DNA of 64,000 bases from positions 3,348,001-3,412,000 of the forward strand of contig CADCSX010000002.1 in assembly GCA_902805475.1 (NCBI GenBank), read 5' to 3'. The DNA is from Entonaema liquescens (lineage: Eukaryota; Ascomycota; Sordariomycetes; Xylariales; Xylariaceae). The notes below the pieces were generated by a model, which saw only the letters and a list, made by a program, of their open reading frames with translations, was not told where the DNA came from and searched no databases. A program made the translations under genes and the position numbers. This document shows, piece after piece, positions 1-11,490 of the stretch; position 1 is the first letter of the stretch, and each line of letters begins with the position of its first letter.

Positions 1-456
1 ACTTATAAGAAAGCCTGAAACCGTGTTTAAAGCCTTCCAAGGCAGTCATATTCGAATGAATGTGCAACTAAAACTTAATACAGTAAATATATGTTTTAAA
101 GTCCGCTGGTGATGACCGTAGTGACTGAGTTATACACCCGCCCAGAAGTATATACAACAACCAACGCTACGTCCGTGACGGATTCCTAGTTACTAGATCA
201 TAGTAATAATCCAGTTACAAGACTATATATGAACTCCTTATTTGGAATCCGAGGACGTCATGCCCATTCTCTTCTGCGTATATATCGACACTTCCCCAAA
301 CACGTTCGTAAGGGGGAATTGGTATACGTCGTACTGCTTAGCTAGTATACGCACGCGGGGAGTATCAGGATCGGCGACCTCATGACTGCGTGTGTTATTG
401 TGGGTTAGTACACATACTGACAGAGACGGAATTACGCAAGGAGAAAGGATGTCAAA
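1..456. other. window edge without recognised gene
   Basis: I see no reading frame with fungal coding character, no tRNA-like B box and no repeat here. It is the 3' flank of the SRR1-like gene, which ends at 457 on the minus strand. Confidence 0.5.
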
Positions 457-1835
457 TTAGAGACGGGGTGCTACACACTTCCAATGAGCCGAAATGCCAT
501 CCCCGTAATTCATAATATGCTCGGACCTGCTCGCCTTGTCGCTCTCCTCCGGCGTCAGAACCGTGTTCCAGAACATTGCGGCCGGCGAGGCGATATCCGC
601 CACGATCTCCTTGACGCAGAAGTTCGGGCTGGGGGCGAACACGAACGTCTTGTCGTCTATCTCGGCGAGTCCGCCTGCCCCGTATCGGCCTACAATTGAG
701 AAACCCCTTCTGAACAGGATCGCCGCGCAGTCCGGAGTGTAGTTGATGTCCTGCGCGAGGATCTGGATCTGGCGGCCAAATCGTTTGAATAGCACCTGGG
801 CAAGGCTCACCACTGCTACGTGTCTGAGCATAGAAATATATAGGTCGGGGTTATCGTTGCCGTCGTCTGCTGCGGCGATGAAGTTGCCGAGTCCGATGCA
901 CACGATCTTGTTGATGAACGGCGGAAGGGGGAGTCTCATGAAGGTTGCCTCGAAATGCTTCCCTATCGGGTTTTCCATCCACCTCTCTAGGCATCGAGCG
1001 AAGATTCCCTCTTGCTTGTCTAAGTCCTTGGACGTGTAAGTATAAGGGGCTTTTTCGCTGATGGACATAGAGCTGTATGCCATCCCGTGGGGGCGGGAGG
1101 CAGGCGGAAAAGCCAACGCGTGGTAGCCGTGAAAATCAACCTTGTACACGAATCTATTCAAAAATATCAGCCAGCCTACAACTAAGTATGTGCGGGTAGA
1201 AGTTGATCCCCGTACCCTGGTTCTTTCCAAACGGTATAACTCCCCTGTCCGGCGTAGAGGGGAATGCGCACTGGACCGTTAAGACCCGCGATCATTTCCT
1301 CCATAGAGAGAAGCTTCTCTTTAGTCCATAAACTGACTCCTGCTTCGTATTTATCAATTACCTCGCGCTGGAGCTCGAGTTCCTCGTCCGGCCAGCGTTT
1401 GTATATAGCTCTCCCTTGGGAAGTACTGGACGGTCTGTCGGAACTAGGTGTCCCACCCCCGGAAAAATTGATATTCAACGCGTTCTTTACGGCATTTTGA
1501 CTATCGCTCTGGTCCAGTAATGGGAATGGAATGTTGCTTTCCCCGGATGCGTCCTCTGATAGTGCAAAATTCGTCGAGTAAGGAGAGGATTCCTCTCCGC
1601 TTCTCTTGCTCCTATTCCTCCTATCCACGGCTCTATCGTTGGATACCTACCCCAGCGGCTTGATTTTGCCCGGGACAAGGATTTGACTCAACTGCATTTT
1701 TTCCTTCATTGCCTTGAGCTTCTGGCGCATGGTGCTCGGTATGGACTTTGGCGATGGTGGAAGCGACGGTTCTTCAAAGGACATGTGAGAGCCCTGGGAG
1801 CTAGTATCGGCAGACTGTCTTGCTTTGGGACTCAT
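457..1835 (-). CDS. SRR1-like domain protein (422 aa, 3 exons)
   Basis: The C-terminal half carries the SRR1-like domain known from the plant SRR1 light/clock protein and many fungal paralogues. Hallmarks seen are INKIVCIGLGNF, then AQDINYTPDCAAILFRRGF, then KEIVADIASPAAMFWN. Its biochemical role in fungi is unknown. The N-terminal third is Ser/Pro/Lys rich and probably disordered. Proposed exons are 1651..1835, 1216..1602 and 457..1153. The second intron (1154..1215) has a GTACGG donor, a CTGAT branch site and a TAG acceptor, and restores the frame exactly (EPG then FVYKVDF). The first intron (1603..1650, GTAGGT donor) is only 48 nt and is inferred because an in-frame TAG at about 1648 must be removed; a base error is the alternative. 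The summed exons give 423 whole codons. The start is the ATG at 1835. Family call is good; the first junction is uncertain. Confidence 0.75.
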
Positions 1836-3148
1836 TTTAACGTAGAGTTATAAAACTAAGGATTGAAATGTTATTTATTCTCGTGGAATGTGTAAATGGT
1901 GTAATCATCTAAGACCCTATTAGAAAGAAATATCACTAATACTAGTGAACTGCTCGAAGTTGTGCTGAGTTGTTGGGACAGCAGTGAAATTGATGGGATA
2001 CATGAAAGTAAATTTAAATATGCACTGGTGTTTCCTTCTATGGTGCAGCTTCTTTCAGAGTCGATGCGCATTTTCAAATATGAGACAGGATCGATGGGCG
2101 TATAAGCCTAGCCGAAGAAGTCGCGCAATCTATATACACCTATGAGTGCTTATACCTAGGCTTGGTGGTAGCTTATATGATGAAAGTTATACACATCGAC
2201 ATAGTCCTCCCCGACATATAATCTTTTATGTTCCTAGTAGCCAAGTTTAAGTAAAGCTCCATCCTTGACAAGTTTTCTTATATCGGTCAATATGCGCGGC
2301 ACGGCCAACATACATCATGGTAGGCAGCTTCTTATAGAACTTGTTCACATGGTTTGAACTGGTGTGCAGCCCCTATCTCCAAGGACAGCGCTGTCTGGTA
2401 ATCCCTTACAAACCCGATTAGGTGTTGCTTAACACAGACTTATTCAGCACATGCGCCTACTAACATCAAGGAGTCAGATGTAACCTTTCTAGTTTTCAAT
2501 CATTTGACGTTCAAGGTGATACTTGAACCATCTACTTGTGCATAATGCGTCATAGACGTAGACCGTCTTCCCGAGAAGTCGAGTCTAACTAGAACTAAGG
2601 TGCTACGGCGTATGCAATAGGGAATAAGAGGGACAGGTTAGGGTCGGCCAAGTGCATAAACCTGAACGTCTTCTTCCTGTTTTGGAGGGGCTTATAGTGG
2701 GCTATCACATACGTCACTTATTTAGTTTCGGTATGCTTTAAAACCATTAATGTTAAAAAAAGAAAAAAATAAAAGGGGCTGTCACTTGGATTAAGAAAGT
2801 TGGCGGGTAGGAGATACATACCTACCTTACACATGTTATATTATCATCGACCATGGAAACGGAAGATCCTTGCGTTATTTTAAAGTTCCCGCGTTGGCGA
2901 TCACCCGCAGTTTAATACCGGGAAAAAAGGGAGAAATGATATCTGTCAAATTATTCTACGACGAGATTCCAGACAAATATGTGGAGATGATTGCGCGTAC
3001 GTCGAAATACAAACAGTTGAAATGATACATTAGATAGCATACCAGTACCTAGATATAACCATTATTCCTAGAAACTTTTTCGTAGGCTACTTACTACCTA
3101 AGTAGGTATCCTCGACTGAATAATCCGCCTACCCCCTTTTGATATTTA
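1836..3148. other. intergenic region, no gene seen
   Basis: About 1.3 kb between divergently transcribed genes. Only short low-quality frames are present (for example 1871..2077 minus, which has no family resemblance). An A-rich run lies near 2755-2775, and a TACCTA/TAGGTA inverted pair near 3095-3110 resembles motifs found between other genes of the window. Confidence 0.5.
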
Positions 3149-4444
3149 ATGGCCGGAAGGCTCACTCAAAAGATCCTAGGCCACCTGGGCCCCCTGTTAA
3201 GCGGCGACTCTGGTAACAGTACGACATCTTCTCCCGTTCATTGGCAAGTCGACGCTAGTGAGACTGTACTGCACCCTGCGGGTGGGACGTATCCCCGTTT
3301 ATGTCGGCTTGCGGATGGTGGTTTATTATGTTTAACAACGGGATTTCAGGGCCCTGGTGGTCGCGAGCATGTTCTCCAAGTCTCGCGCAGCGTGGATGGC
3401 GGGCGCACTTTTAGCCCACACGGAGAAGTCACCCGTGGCGTAGGCGATATTGATAACGGCTTTTTAATCGAGGTACCGGCTACAGTCTCCGGGAATAACG
3501 GTCCTGTTGTTCTCGCTGCCTTCCGGAACCACGATCGCCAGCCCGGCCACAAGCCATCGCATTTCCGCATCGTGAGTACTAACCCCTTTTGAGACTTATA
3601 ATAATCTGCCTAAGCACATCTATACTCAATATTTTGTGTTTTTATTATTATTATTATTTTCCATGGCAAGTCACTCAATCCTAACTTAATACAGACAGTA
3701 TGCCGCAGCTCAGACGGCGGGCGATCCTGGCGCTTCGCCTCGCAAGCCGCCGAGCAGAGCGCATCCAAGAACCACGGCCTCGGCCTCTGGGAGCCGTTCA
3801 TGCGCCTCGGCGGGCGCGACGGGCGCGACATCCAGCTGACGTATTCGCGGGAGCTCGCGCACAACGACCAAGAGACCTTCCGCGTGGACTCGCGGGACGG
3901 GGGGCGGACCTGGAGCGCCCCGCCGCGGTGTCTGCGGTGCCACCCATCGCACGAGAACCTGCGCGACGGCATGCAGGGGATTGTCAGCGTGCGCGACACC
4001 GCGGGCGTCGCGGCGAATGGCCTGCAGCGGGATATCGATGCGCTGGTCGTCGTGTTCGAGACGACGAGACACGGCACGTTTAGCGTTGAGTATGCTGTTT
4101 CGTACGATGATGGGTTGACGTGGGGGTCGAGAGGCGTGGTGTATCGACCGAGACCCGGTCGCAATGCGGGCGCGCCGCAGATTGAGCGCTACGAGGATGG
4201 CGGGATGGCTGTTGTGTTTATGACGGATGAGGAGACGGATGTACCGGCGTGGCCGAGAAAGGCCGCTATTAAAACCGTGTTCGCAGAGGGCTTGGAGGGA
4301 GGGAGGATTCAATGGAGCGAGCCTATGCTTATTCACAAGGCGCCTTCTTTCTGGCCTTCGATCATTAGTCTTGGGCCAGATGAGCTTATGGCCGTTTACG
4401 AACATGGTGGAAGACCCTTGGGGAAACGCATACGAAAGAGCTAA
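3149..4444 (+). CDS. BNR/Asp-box beta-propeller, sialidase/GH93-like (390 aa)
   Basis: Two exons (3149..3571 and 3695..4444) join in phase 0 across an intron with GTGAGTACTAAC at its 5' end and ACAG at its 3' end. The protein contains four Asp-box repeats, the S-x-D-x-G-x-x-W/F hairpin of sialidase-type propellers: SVDGGRTF, SSDGGRSW (formed right after the splice), SRDGGRTW and SYDDGLTW. Fungal proteins of this size and pattern are usually annotated as sialidase superfamily or GH93 exo-arabinanase-like. I cannot assign the substrate. No classical signal peptide is visible at MAGRLTQKILGHLGPLLSGD, so it may be intracellular or the true start may differ. Exon 2 is strikingly GC rich (about 3,700-4,050) compared with all neighbours, which also creates long antisense shadow frames. 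The end (GGRPLGKRIRKS) looks slightly short, and a frameshift near 4430 cannot be excluded. Confidence 0.8.
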
Positions 4445-5056
4445 TTGGGTGGTTCGGGCGTGTTGTAGCAAAGTCAAATTGTATCCTCAAGGTATCTCTA
4501 GATAGAGAAGAGCTTCTAATAACTAATAGGCAAGCTAATACTTAATGTGTGTCAATGGAATCATGGTAACGAATACTCGGGTAGGGGGAACCCGAGTCGA
4601 GTTATGATGCCAGGTCCCTACGATCTACTATTACGGTTCCTGTATGATGATGCTAACGAGTTGAGTTGCAAGTTTTGATATGTAGTGAAGGATGGAGAGG
4701 GGTATTGATCTGAATATAGCGAACTGATATATGTAAATATTAGCTAACGCAAGTTACTCCTTATTCAGTGTTATTTATACAATATTATGTATTGGCGTCT
4801 GTTCATACGACAGGCTTATCGTTACCCATCTGCTGTAACTCATACATATGGATAGGTAGCCGATTAACTATAGTAAGTAGTAAACTTGACATGGTTTTTT
4901 TCCAGCAACTTACAAGGAACTCATGCTTTGGCTTGGATAGCGCATTGTATTTTTCCTATGTTGGGAACTTGTATGGAAATTGTCATAAGCATGGATTGAG
5001 TGGTGTTTCATAAAATTGCCATTTTCACGCATAAAAATACGTAGAACCCCTCATAT
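4445..5056. other. convergent intergenic region, no gene seen
   Basis: A 3'-to-3' gap between the Asp-box gene and the DUF155 gene. Only short frames without recognisable domains are present. Confidence 0.5.
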
Positions 5057-6292
5057 CTACTCTGCTTTTGCCTCGCTTATGCTCTCATGGTACACCCTTC
5101 TCAGTTCAAATAAGACTTCGATGGTGATGAGGCATATGATAATCCACTCTAGTCGGTGGCCGTACTTTTCGCTGACCATCTCTCTCAAGACACTTACGTT
5201 CTCAAACCCGTAGTCAATCTTCTTGTTCAGAATACTGATCCGTTGCCGTATGTCTAGAACAGTACTAATCTGGTTGTAGTAATTCTCGAGATTCGACTCC
5301 GAATCCCAGAACATGTCGGGAAGCTGGTCCGTTATGTCGGAGTAATGATTCAGCTGCGATCGTAAGGTAAGAAGCTTGCCAGTCATCTTTAAGACGGCGC
5401 TTCGCTTCAGCTTGTGCTCGAGACCTCCCTCGAGAAAGTCTAGACTATCCTTGGAGTTTTCAAAATAGTCGATGGCCTGGTTTTCGAGCACTGCCAGCTT
5501 AGGACTTCTGGCTAGACCGCTCGAAAAAGCAATCTTGGCAAGGGTCGTATCTAATCGTCGGTTTTCCAGATCTTGTGCCCTCGTGCCTAAAACAACAACT
5601 TCGCCCCTCATATAACTGGTGTCCCGAGTTTCATCCGGTATGAATTCGAGCTCTTCCATCTCAAGACGGTCAACATGGGGTAATTGGGCAGCTCGAATTA
5701 ACTGCTTAGTGGCAAGGGTCATGAGGGCGTCGGTGGGTACGGACCAAGTAACCACGGTTCCGGAGGGGAAGACGAATATATCCCCATTATTGATACCCCT
5801 CGCATGTACAACACCCGTAGGATCAAATTCGGTACCATCGGGATCCAGTTCGAATGCGTGGAAGCGCAATATTTCCTGCACAGCTTCCATATCGAAAGAT
5901 TGAGCAACACATATTGACGTTATAGTTCGACGATAGTCCACCTCGGTGTCGGGTTTATCTTTCCTCACACCAGGAGCACGCGGAGGTGGCTTGGTAGTAA
6001 GTCCCAGGCGCAAGGTCTTCGCCGCTGAGACACGAACAGGTTTGCGCTTAGAGGCTGAGGGCTGATTCTGTTGGTTGGTTTCCGAATTATCGGTAGCGCT
6101 ATTTTCTGGTGTTGTAGATCCGTCATCTTTCGTAGAGTTTGATAATAACCGATTAGAAGTAGAAAAGCCACACTTTTGCGGTAAAGAGATGAAGGTTGTT
6201 TGGTTGAAGCATCGCTGTGGTCTTGGAGGGGGGACTGCTGTATGCAGTCCTCGAACTGCAGAAGCTACTACTTTTTGCAATGAGGGTCGCAT
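5057..6292 (-). CDS. mitochondrial DUF155 / RMD1-RMND1-like protein (411 aa)
   Basis: A single-exon gene. The C-terminal two thirds match the DUF155 family (yeast Rmd1, Rmd8 and Mrx10; human RMND1), which acts at mitochondrial or other organelle membranes and is linked to mitochondrial translation. Visible family features are the helical block around FLEGGLEHKLKRSAVLKMTG, the stretch LLTLRSQLNHYSDITDQLPD, the tail DMFWDSESNLENYYN through RISILNKKIDY, and a final hydrophobic helix EWIIICLITIEVLFEL that is likely membrane anchored. I choose the ATG at 6292, because the longer open frame would need a TTG start. The chosen N-terminus (MRPSLQKVVASAVRGLHTAV) is Arg/Lys rich without acidic residues, as in a mitochondrial presequence, which favours the mitochondrial subfamily. 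The frame is intact. Confidence 0.88.
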   Translation of the reverse strand: MRPSLQKVVASAVRGLHTAVPPPRPQRCFNQTTFISLPQKCGFSTSNRLLSNSTKDDGSTTPENSATDNSETNQQNQPSASKRKPVRVSAAKTLRLGLTTKPPPRAPGVRKDKPDTEVDYRRTITSICVAQSFDMEAVQEILRFHAFELDPDGTEFDPTGVVHARGINNGDIFVFPSGTVVTWSVPTDALMTLATKQLIRAAQLPHVDRLEMEELEFIPDETRDTSYMRGEVVVLGTRAQDLENRRLDTTLAKIAFSSGLARSPKLAVLENQAIDYFENSKDSLDFLEGGLEHKLKRSAVLKMTGKLLTLRSQLNHYSDITDQLPDMFWDSESNLENYYNQISTVLDIRQRISILNKKIDYGFENVSVLREMVSEKYGHRLEWIIICLITIEVLFELRRVYHESISEAKAE

Positions 6293-6921
6293 GGTGAAGT
6301 TAATTCGGCCATTGAATGGGGATTTATTAATCCACAAATATTGTCTGTATTTAATCGGCTTGTGTGGGAATTGTCTTCATCGCGGATTCTAACGAGAAAT
6401 TCAATGCGAACGAATAATATTGGATTTTATTTTTATTATCGCATTATCGCATTATCGGCGGACCTCGGCGTTGATAACCTTTGATAACGTATTAACCTAG
6501 TGATTTTAAACTGACGCTAAAGGCATTTTTACATGAGCAGATCAGGTACGTACATGTACATCAGTTAGGTACCTTACATTTCAGTATCTGGGTACTTTGT
6601 ACCTAATCGATAAGGATTTTTTGAAAGATGAAAATGACGTCCGAATGGTTTTGAATTTCATACATTCATTCATTTATTATCTCATATCGATCACTAAACT
6701 AATACAACTCTTTCGGTTGACGATATATATTAATATGGCCCCTCTGAACCTACGACCGCGTGAGTAGCAACATGTCTGGCATATTTAAGTATCCACCAGT
6801 CTGCAGGTTAGACACGCTTCTAGATCCGATTGTAGAACACAGCAACCGGAGAGCTTTCATCTCTTCATGAGAGTAGTCTACTTATAAAAGCCGAAGATCT
6901 TCTTATACAAATAGCAATATA
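6293..6921. other. divergent promoter region between DUF155 and PPR genes
   Basis: A bidirectional 629-bp gap containing GTACATGTAC and TTAGGTACCTTAC motifs (about 6,550-6,605) and AT-rich stretches. No gene is seen. It must hold both promoters; both products look mitochondrial. Confidence 0.45.
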
Positions 6922-9537
6922 ATGTCTGCCTCATCTGTGGTATCATCGGCTAAGTCTGGAGTTGGGTCTATATCTCTTTGGTCATCTCAACCACCCTGGA
7001 GCCAAACCCTCTCGCGATTGACCAGCTCTAGACGGCATCGCTATCCTCGATTACGGACATCTCCTAGTCGAATAGTAGCCCTACGGATTCGTAGCAAGAC
7101 TGACAGGCAAAAGATGTCATATCGTCATGTCTTTCAGTTCGCTGCTCAGCAGCGTTCGGAACGCTTACCCCTATTGATGTTCCAGATCTGGATGGGAAGC
7201 CAAGACATTTCGAATGAGTCTCAATTACACAAGTCTATACGCTCCATCACTCCGTCTGAGTGGGCTGACTGCTTCCATAGCTTAACTGCTAGAGGCTGGT
7301 CTAGGGAAGACGTAGATCATTGGATCTGGATACTATCGGGGGAGAACGGAGACACCCGTGTTCAACGTTTTACTTCAACTGAACGCCCCAAACCTATTTT
7401 CCTCGCCTTACTTATGCTGCGTAGTAATGAGACATTTCGTCAAGCCGAGTCTTTGCTATCTATAATGGAATACACCTTAAACCACCACATCAATTCCAAG
7501 TCTCCGTTGTTGGACAACAACATGGCTTCATCTGGGCGTGAAGAAAAGTTGACAGTAGCCCAATTTTTGCTACTGCTTCGTCGTCTTGTTAATCAAGTCC
7601 AAAGATCATGGCCTAGGTTAATTGTCCCGGTCGCACGGTTCACAATGGATTACATACGAGAACTACCCCCCAGCAGCTATTACAAAAAGTGTCAAGTTTT
7701 CAATGCAGCTTTGCAATACTTTAAACGACCAGCTGCAAACCAGCCAATTATGAACCTGGAATTTAACTGGAGAGCGCAAAGGCTCTTGTTAGCCATGTCC
7801 GATAATATGGACAACCATCTCATCATCGACAAAGCTAGCTACAGAGCTGTCCGAGAGGTTATGATTGGGCTAAAAAGGTCAAAAACGGAGAAAGTAGTTG
7901 CTATAAGATACTCAAAGTCATGGCCCCCATATCGGCAAGACTTTGACGGGTTCGATGCAAAAAGAACGGCAGAAGATGATCACTCGCGAAGCGTAAAAGC
8001 AGGTGTTCTCATGAAGGAGGCTGGGTATTCTGATGACAATTATGATCAGGCACTCAATATACTCGGTGGGCTGGGCCGTGATTCTCCTACTATCCAGACT
8101 CGTAGTCATCCACCGAAAGAGTGGGCGGGTGAAGACGAAGATCGAAATATATATTCGCGCTGGGCCACGATGATACGGGCAACGCGCAACCGCCAGGAGG
8201 CATGGAAAGTTTTAATAACCTTGCCGCTGAGACTGGCAAACCACCTAATACGCAGGTTTATGCCGAGATGTTCATGAAGCTACATGCTCGCCCCATCCCC
8301 GAAACCTCAACCGCCTTGCCAGGTGAAACCCGAGAAAGCTTTCCAATTCATGATGCCAATTATAGCGAATATGAACTAGCTAGGTTATCCCTCCTACGGT
8401 GACCGAGTTATACGATCGGATGATCAGTCACGGCGTGAGACCGGAGGGCCACTGTCTTAACACTCTACTGATGAATGCTAGCTCCCTTGAAGAGGGTACT
8501 CGCTTTCTTCGCGATAGCGGCATAGATCCTGCTAGTATCAACGCATTGGGTGTTTTAAACAGCCGTCTTATGAGGCGCTTCGACGAATCCCTCTCTTAGT
8601 TTTCAAGAGCTACATACAACTTCTCTGCAGATTACAGCCTAATCGACAGGGTCGAGAAAAACTTCCCCTTGAAGACCTTTTCCGCATTCGGCATGCTATC
8701 AACCTTGCGACGCTTCGATTGAGGCCGGGGACTACCGAAGGCTCTACCTTTCTACCACCCTGGGCTATTATCCTAAGGGCCCTAGCGCGACCACACATAT
8801 GTGTGATAAATGGTACACAGGAGGATAACGATGCGACAGCCTTATCGATGTCTATGAATGTCATCCACGCAGTGCAGAAAACAGCAGGTGTAAACGCAGA
8901 TATTTTTCTTTATTTGTGCCGTGCCATTGAAAAAGCGGCGATGGCCCGACTATACCGTTACGATCCATCAACGAGACATAGTGGGATGATCGCGACTCCT
9001 TTAGTACAGCATTCTCATGAAGTCTTAGCAACATTGCAGTCTCTTTTCTCTCAACTCACTGTACCGATTGGAATATCTGGATCGAGACCTATCGGGTTCG
9101 AAGTTCCTCATTTTATACATGGCGTAGGACCTGCTCATCTTCATGCATATATGCGCGCTTTAGCTTTTCTCGAGGATACAGTTACTATGAAGGAGCTGCT
9201 GCAGTGGATATTGACTCACAGAACCTATGTTGATGAAGAAGCCGAGCGGATAGAAAGTCGTGGCCACGCGCTCATAGCAAGGACGTTCTGCGCCTTTCAC
9301 GCATTTGCCGGTCCGAATCTGAGTCGCGAGGAGCAGGACGATCTAATGTTTCAAATGGAAAATACTACAGAACCCGGAGCCTCTTGGAGATGGCCGACAA
9401 TGGAAGAAGTCGACGCCTATGTACAGTCCGATCTGCGTGGGGGCTCTCGCAGACTTCAGGAGAGGATTGTAGCCAAGATATGGCATGCCTCCTCCCAGGA
9501 GGAGAATATATCGGAAACAGGTGAAGTGTTCGCATAA
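6922..9537 (+). CDS. large PPR-like mitochondrial protein, frame broken in assembly (about 870 aa)
   Basis: Reading frames 6922..about 8213, about 8202..8400, about 8399..8597 and about 8597..9537 follow each other without gap and all look coding. The N-terminus is Ser/Arg rich like a mitochondrial presequence. The middle contains pentatricopeptide-like helices, for example NTQVYAEMFMKLHA and TELYDRMISHGVRPEGHCLN, and the rest is helical. Fungal organellar PPR proteins bind mitochondrial transcripts and support their maturation or translation; which transcript is not visible. Three -1 shifts are needed: at the T run 8210-8213, at GG 8398-8399 and at about 8590-8597. Each would be explained by one lost base in a short homopolymer. 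For the third, an intron from a GTATCA donor near 8535 to CTCTCTTAG at 8599 is an alternative. Single-base assembly errors seem likelier than a pseudogene because coding character persists to the end. Confidence 0.7.
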
Positions 9538-9875
9538 CTGAATGCACCTTACGTAGGTATATTACAAGTTCTACGACATGATATACTTGTATCCCTAGAA
9601 TACAAATGTATACACAAAATAACGTTGTATAATAACAGTATCATCGCTAGTGAACTGGTCTATAGCTTTTGATTCATCTCCGCTGTTCAGGTATCATTTC
9701 AATACGTTTGTATTGGCCCTGGGGATATATAATGATTAATGTATCCACGGCAAAAGTTGAAATTTACAACCAGAATATCCTTAAGATATAGTTTGATATC
9801 GTCGTTTACACTTGCTCGAGAAATTTCCTCAACATTTTCAGACAAAAGCTTTATCACTTAGGTTTAAACGTAATC
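9538..9875. other. intergenic region upstream of RING-like gene
   Basis: A 338-bp gap between two plus-strand genes. It is AT rich, and I see no gene or structured element. Confidence 0.4.
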
Positions 9876-10870
9876 ATGACTGAACCATACACCTTTGACC
9901 CCGTGGTCTACCCCCAGTTTCCTGGGGGCCTAAGTGGTGATAACTATGCAGCACGCGCGAATATTTTTGGAGGCCTACGATATCGTCCTGGTGTTGAGAC
10001 ACCTGTGGGACGAGCACTAGGGCAGAATGCAAACATGTGGAATATGCGTAGACCAGAATCTCTTTCCCGTGCTCTGAATAATAGGCAGGGCATTAACTTA
10101 ATAGGTGTTGGCGAAAGAGCCCCTTATCCAGGACCATTTGCTCCGGGGCCGGCCTTTCAAAGAGTACCCGAACAAGGAGGCTCCGATCAACCCCAGGGCC
10201 AAGGGGGGTTAAGACAGGGCCTTGCTGGCAACCAAGGTTCTAGCTCTACCTCGAATCAAGGCAATTCAGGGCAAGGCACTACCGGCAACCAAGGGACAGT
10301 GGGTCAGGGTCCCGGTGGAGGTTCTGGTGGAGGTTCCGGTAGAGGTCCTGGCGAAGGTCCTAATGAAGGCAACCACCTAAGTCAACCAGAAATAATCGAT
10401 ATCAGCAATGTCAAAATGTTCGGTGAAATCCGGCATTATTTTGAGGATAAATTTACTGAAGGCGACCCAGTTGTATCTCTTGATCTACGATGTACGATCT
10501 GTGATGATCGACTTCGATTCGATGCTCCTCTCGGCCGTGAGGGACGCTTCATCGGTACTAGCAGAGGAGAAGATTGGTTAGAAGTCCTCCCATGTGGGCA
10601 CATGGTTGGCGAGGAGTGTATGACCAATTGGCGGGTATCATGCGTTAATTCGTGGAATACTTACAGCTGCCCGGTATGTCAACTTCGTCTGCGATATCCA
10701 GGTTCCCGCTGTGCAGACATAGTGTCGTCCTATGTGGTTGATTGGGACCATCCCTCCCGCCGTTGACCATCCCTGAAGGAGGTCGCATACCCCAGGAATG
10801 TGCCGCGTGTGGAGACAGTGATGAGTTGCATCCTCGGTTGGACTGGGCTTATGTACTAAACCGCGTATAG
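9876..10870 (+). CDS. RING-like zinc finger protein with Gly/Gln-rich linker, 3' frame break
   Basis: The N-terminal 100 residues are aromatic/Pro rich with no known domain. A Gly/Gln/Asn-rich repetitive linker follows (about residues 105-165; GNQG and GGGSGGGSGRGPG type). A C-terminal cysteine-rich region has ligand spacing like a RING finger: CTICDD, LPCGHMVGEECM and SCPVCQL. Many such proteins are E3 ubiquitin ligases; this is inference. The first frame stops at 10766 (HPSRR), but the +1 frame continues at once with TIPEGGRIPQECAACGDS and ends at a TAG at 10868-10870. It adds a further CxxC pair, so I extend the gene to 10870. One C missing from the C-rich stretch at about 10,752-10,764 would join the frames. 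An ordinary stop with a meaningless tail is less likely given that composition. Confidence 0.68.
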
Positions 10871-11490
10871 ATATTCGGGATTAAAGAACTAATTGTGGAA
10901 TACTACGGACGCTGTGAATGAAGAGTCACTTGCAAGCGCGAGGGCCAAAGTAAGAGTCCCAAACCGTTATGTGCTACTAACCTCAGACTTTCGAGAAGGA
11001 CTCAAATAGATAATACCTAATATTGACCTATGTATTACTTTGAATAGCAGTGTAATGATTAATTCTGCCTGTAAATGTTTTGTATAAAGAATCATTCACT
11101 TAAATACCTAGGTATATAAATGCATTAGATGAGTTATCCATAGGTTGGTGTCTACTATGAGCTTCTTTGTGTTATAATCAGAAAAGTGAGTCGACCCATA
11201 GAGGACCAAGGAATTGTTCCAAACTTAAAATATCAATATTTTTAAATTAAAGAGCTGAGTGAACAACATGTTTATATGTATTATATACATCCTTACCGTA
11301 GGGCTCATGCGGACTTTATTTCGGAATCATTCGGCCTTGCCTTAGATGCTTCCTATAAGCTACAATAATTTTAAACCTTGACAAGTAAATATGTAACTCC
11401 TATCTTTATTGATACCGTGAGATGTTGAAAGTCTATGCAGACAGTTTGAAGCAACATCATCTTGATGGTCGGCGCCCTAAGAAACTTCAC
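10871..11490. other. convergent intergenic region, no gene seen
   Basis: AT-rich gap between converging genes. It contains TACCTAGGTATA near 11,107. I see no reading frame worth calling. Confidence 0.5.

Noticed and set aside
1871..2077. 68-codon minus frame
   Set aside because: No family resemblance, no splice partner, low-complexity Ser/Leu content.
3610..4477. Two long minus-strand frames opposite the Asp-box gene
   Set aside because: Both are Arg/Pro-rich shadows caused by the GC-rich exon. The plus strand has clean Asp-box motifs and splice sites.
6293..6337. Upstream extension of the DUF155 protein
   Set aside because: It would need a TTG start; the downstream ATG gives a proper mitochondrial presequence. 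The same reasoning was applied to the amidoligase, SET and dynamin genes.
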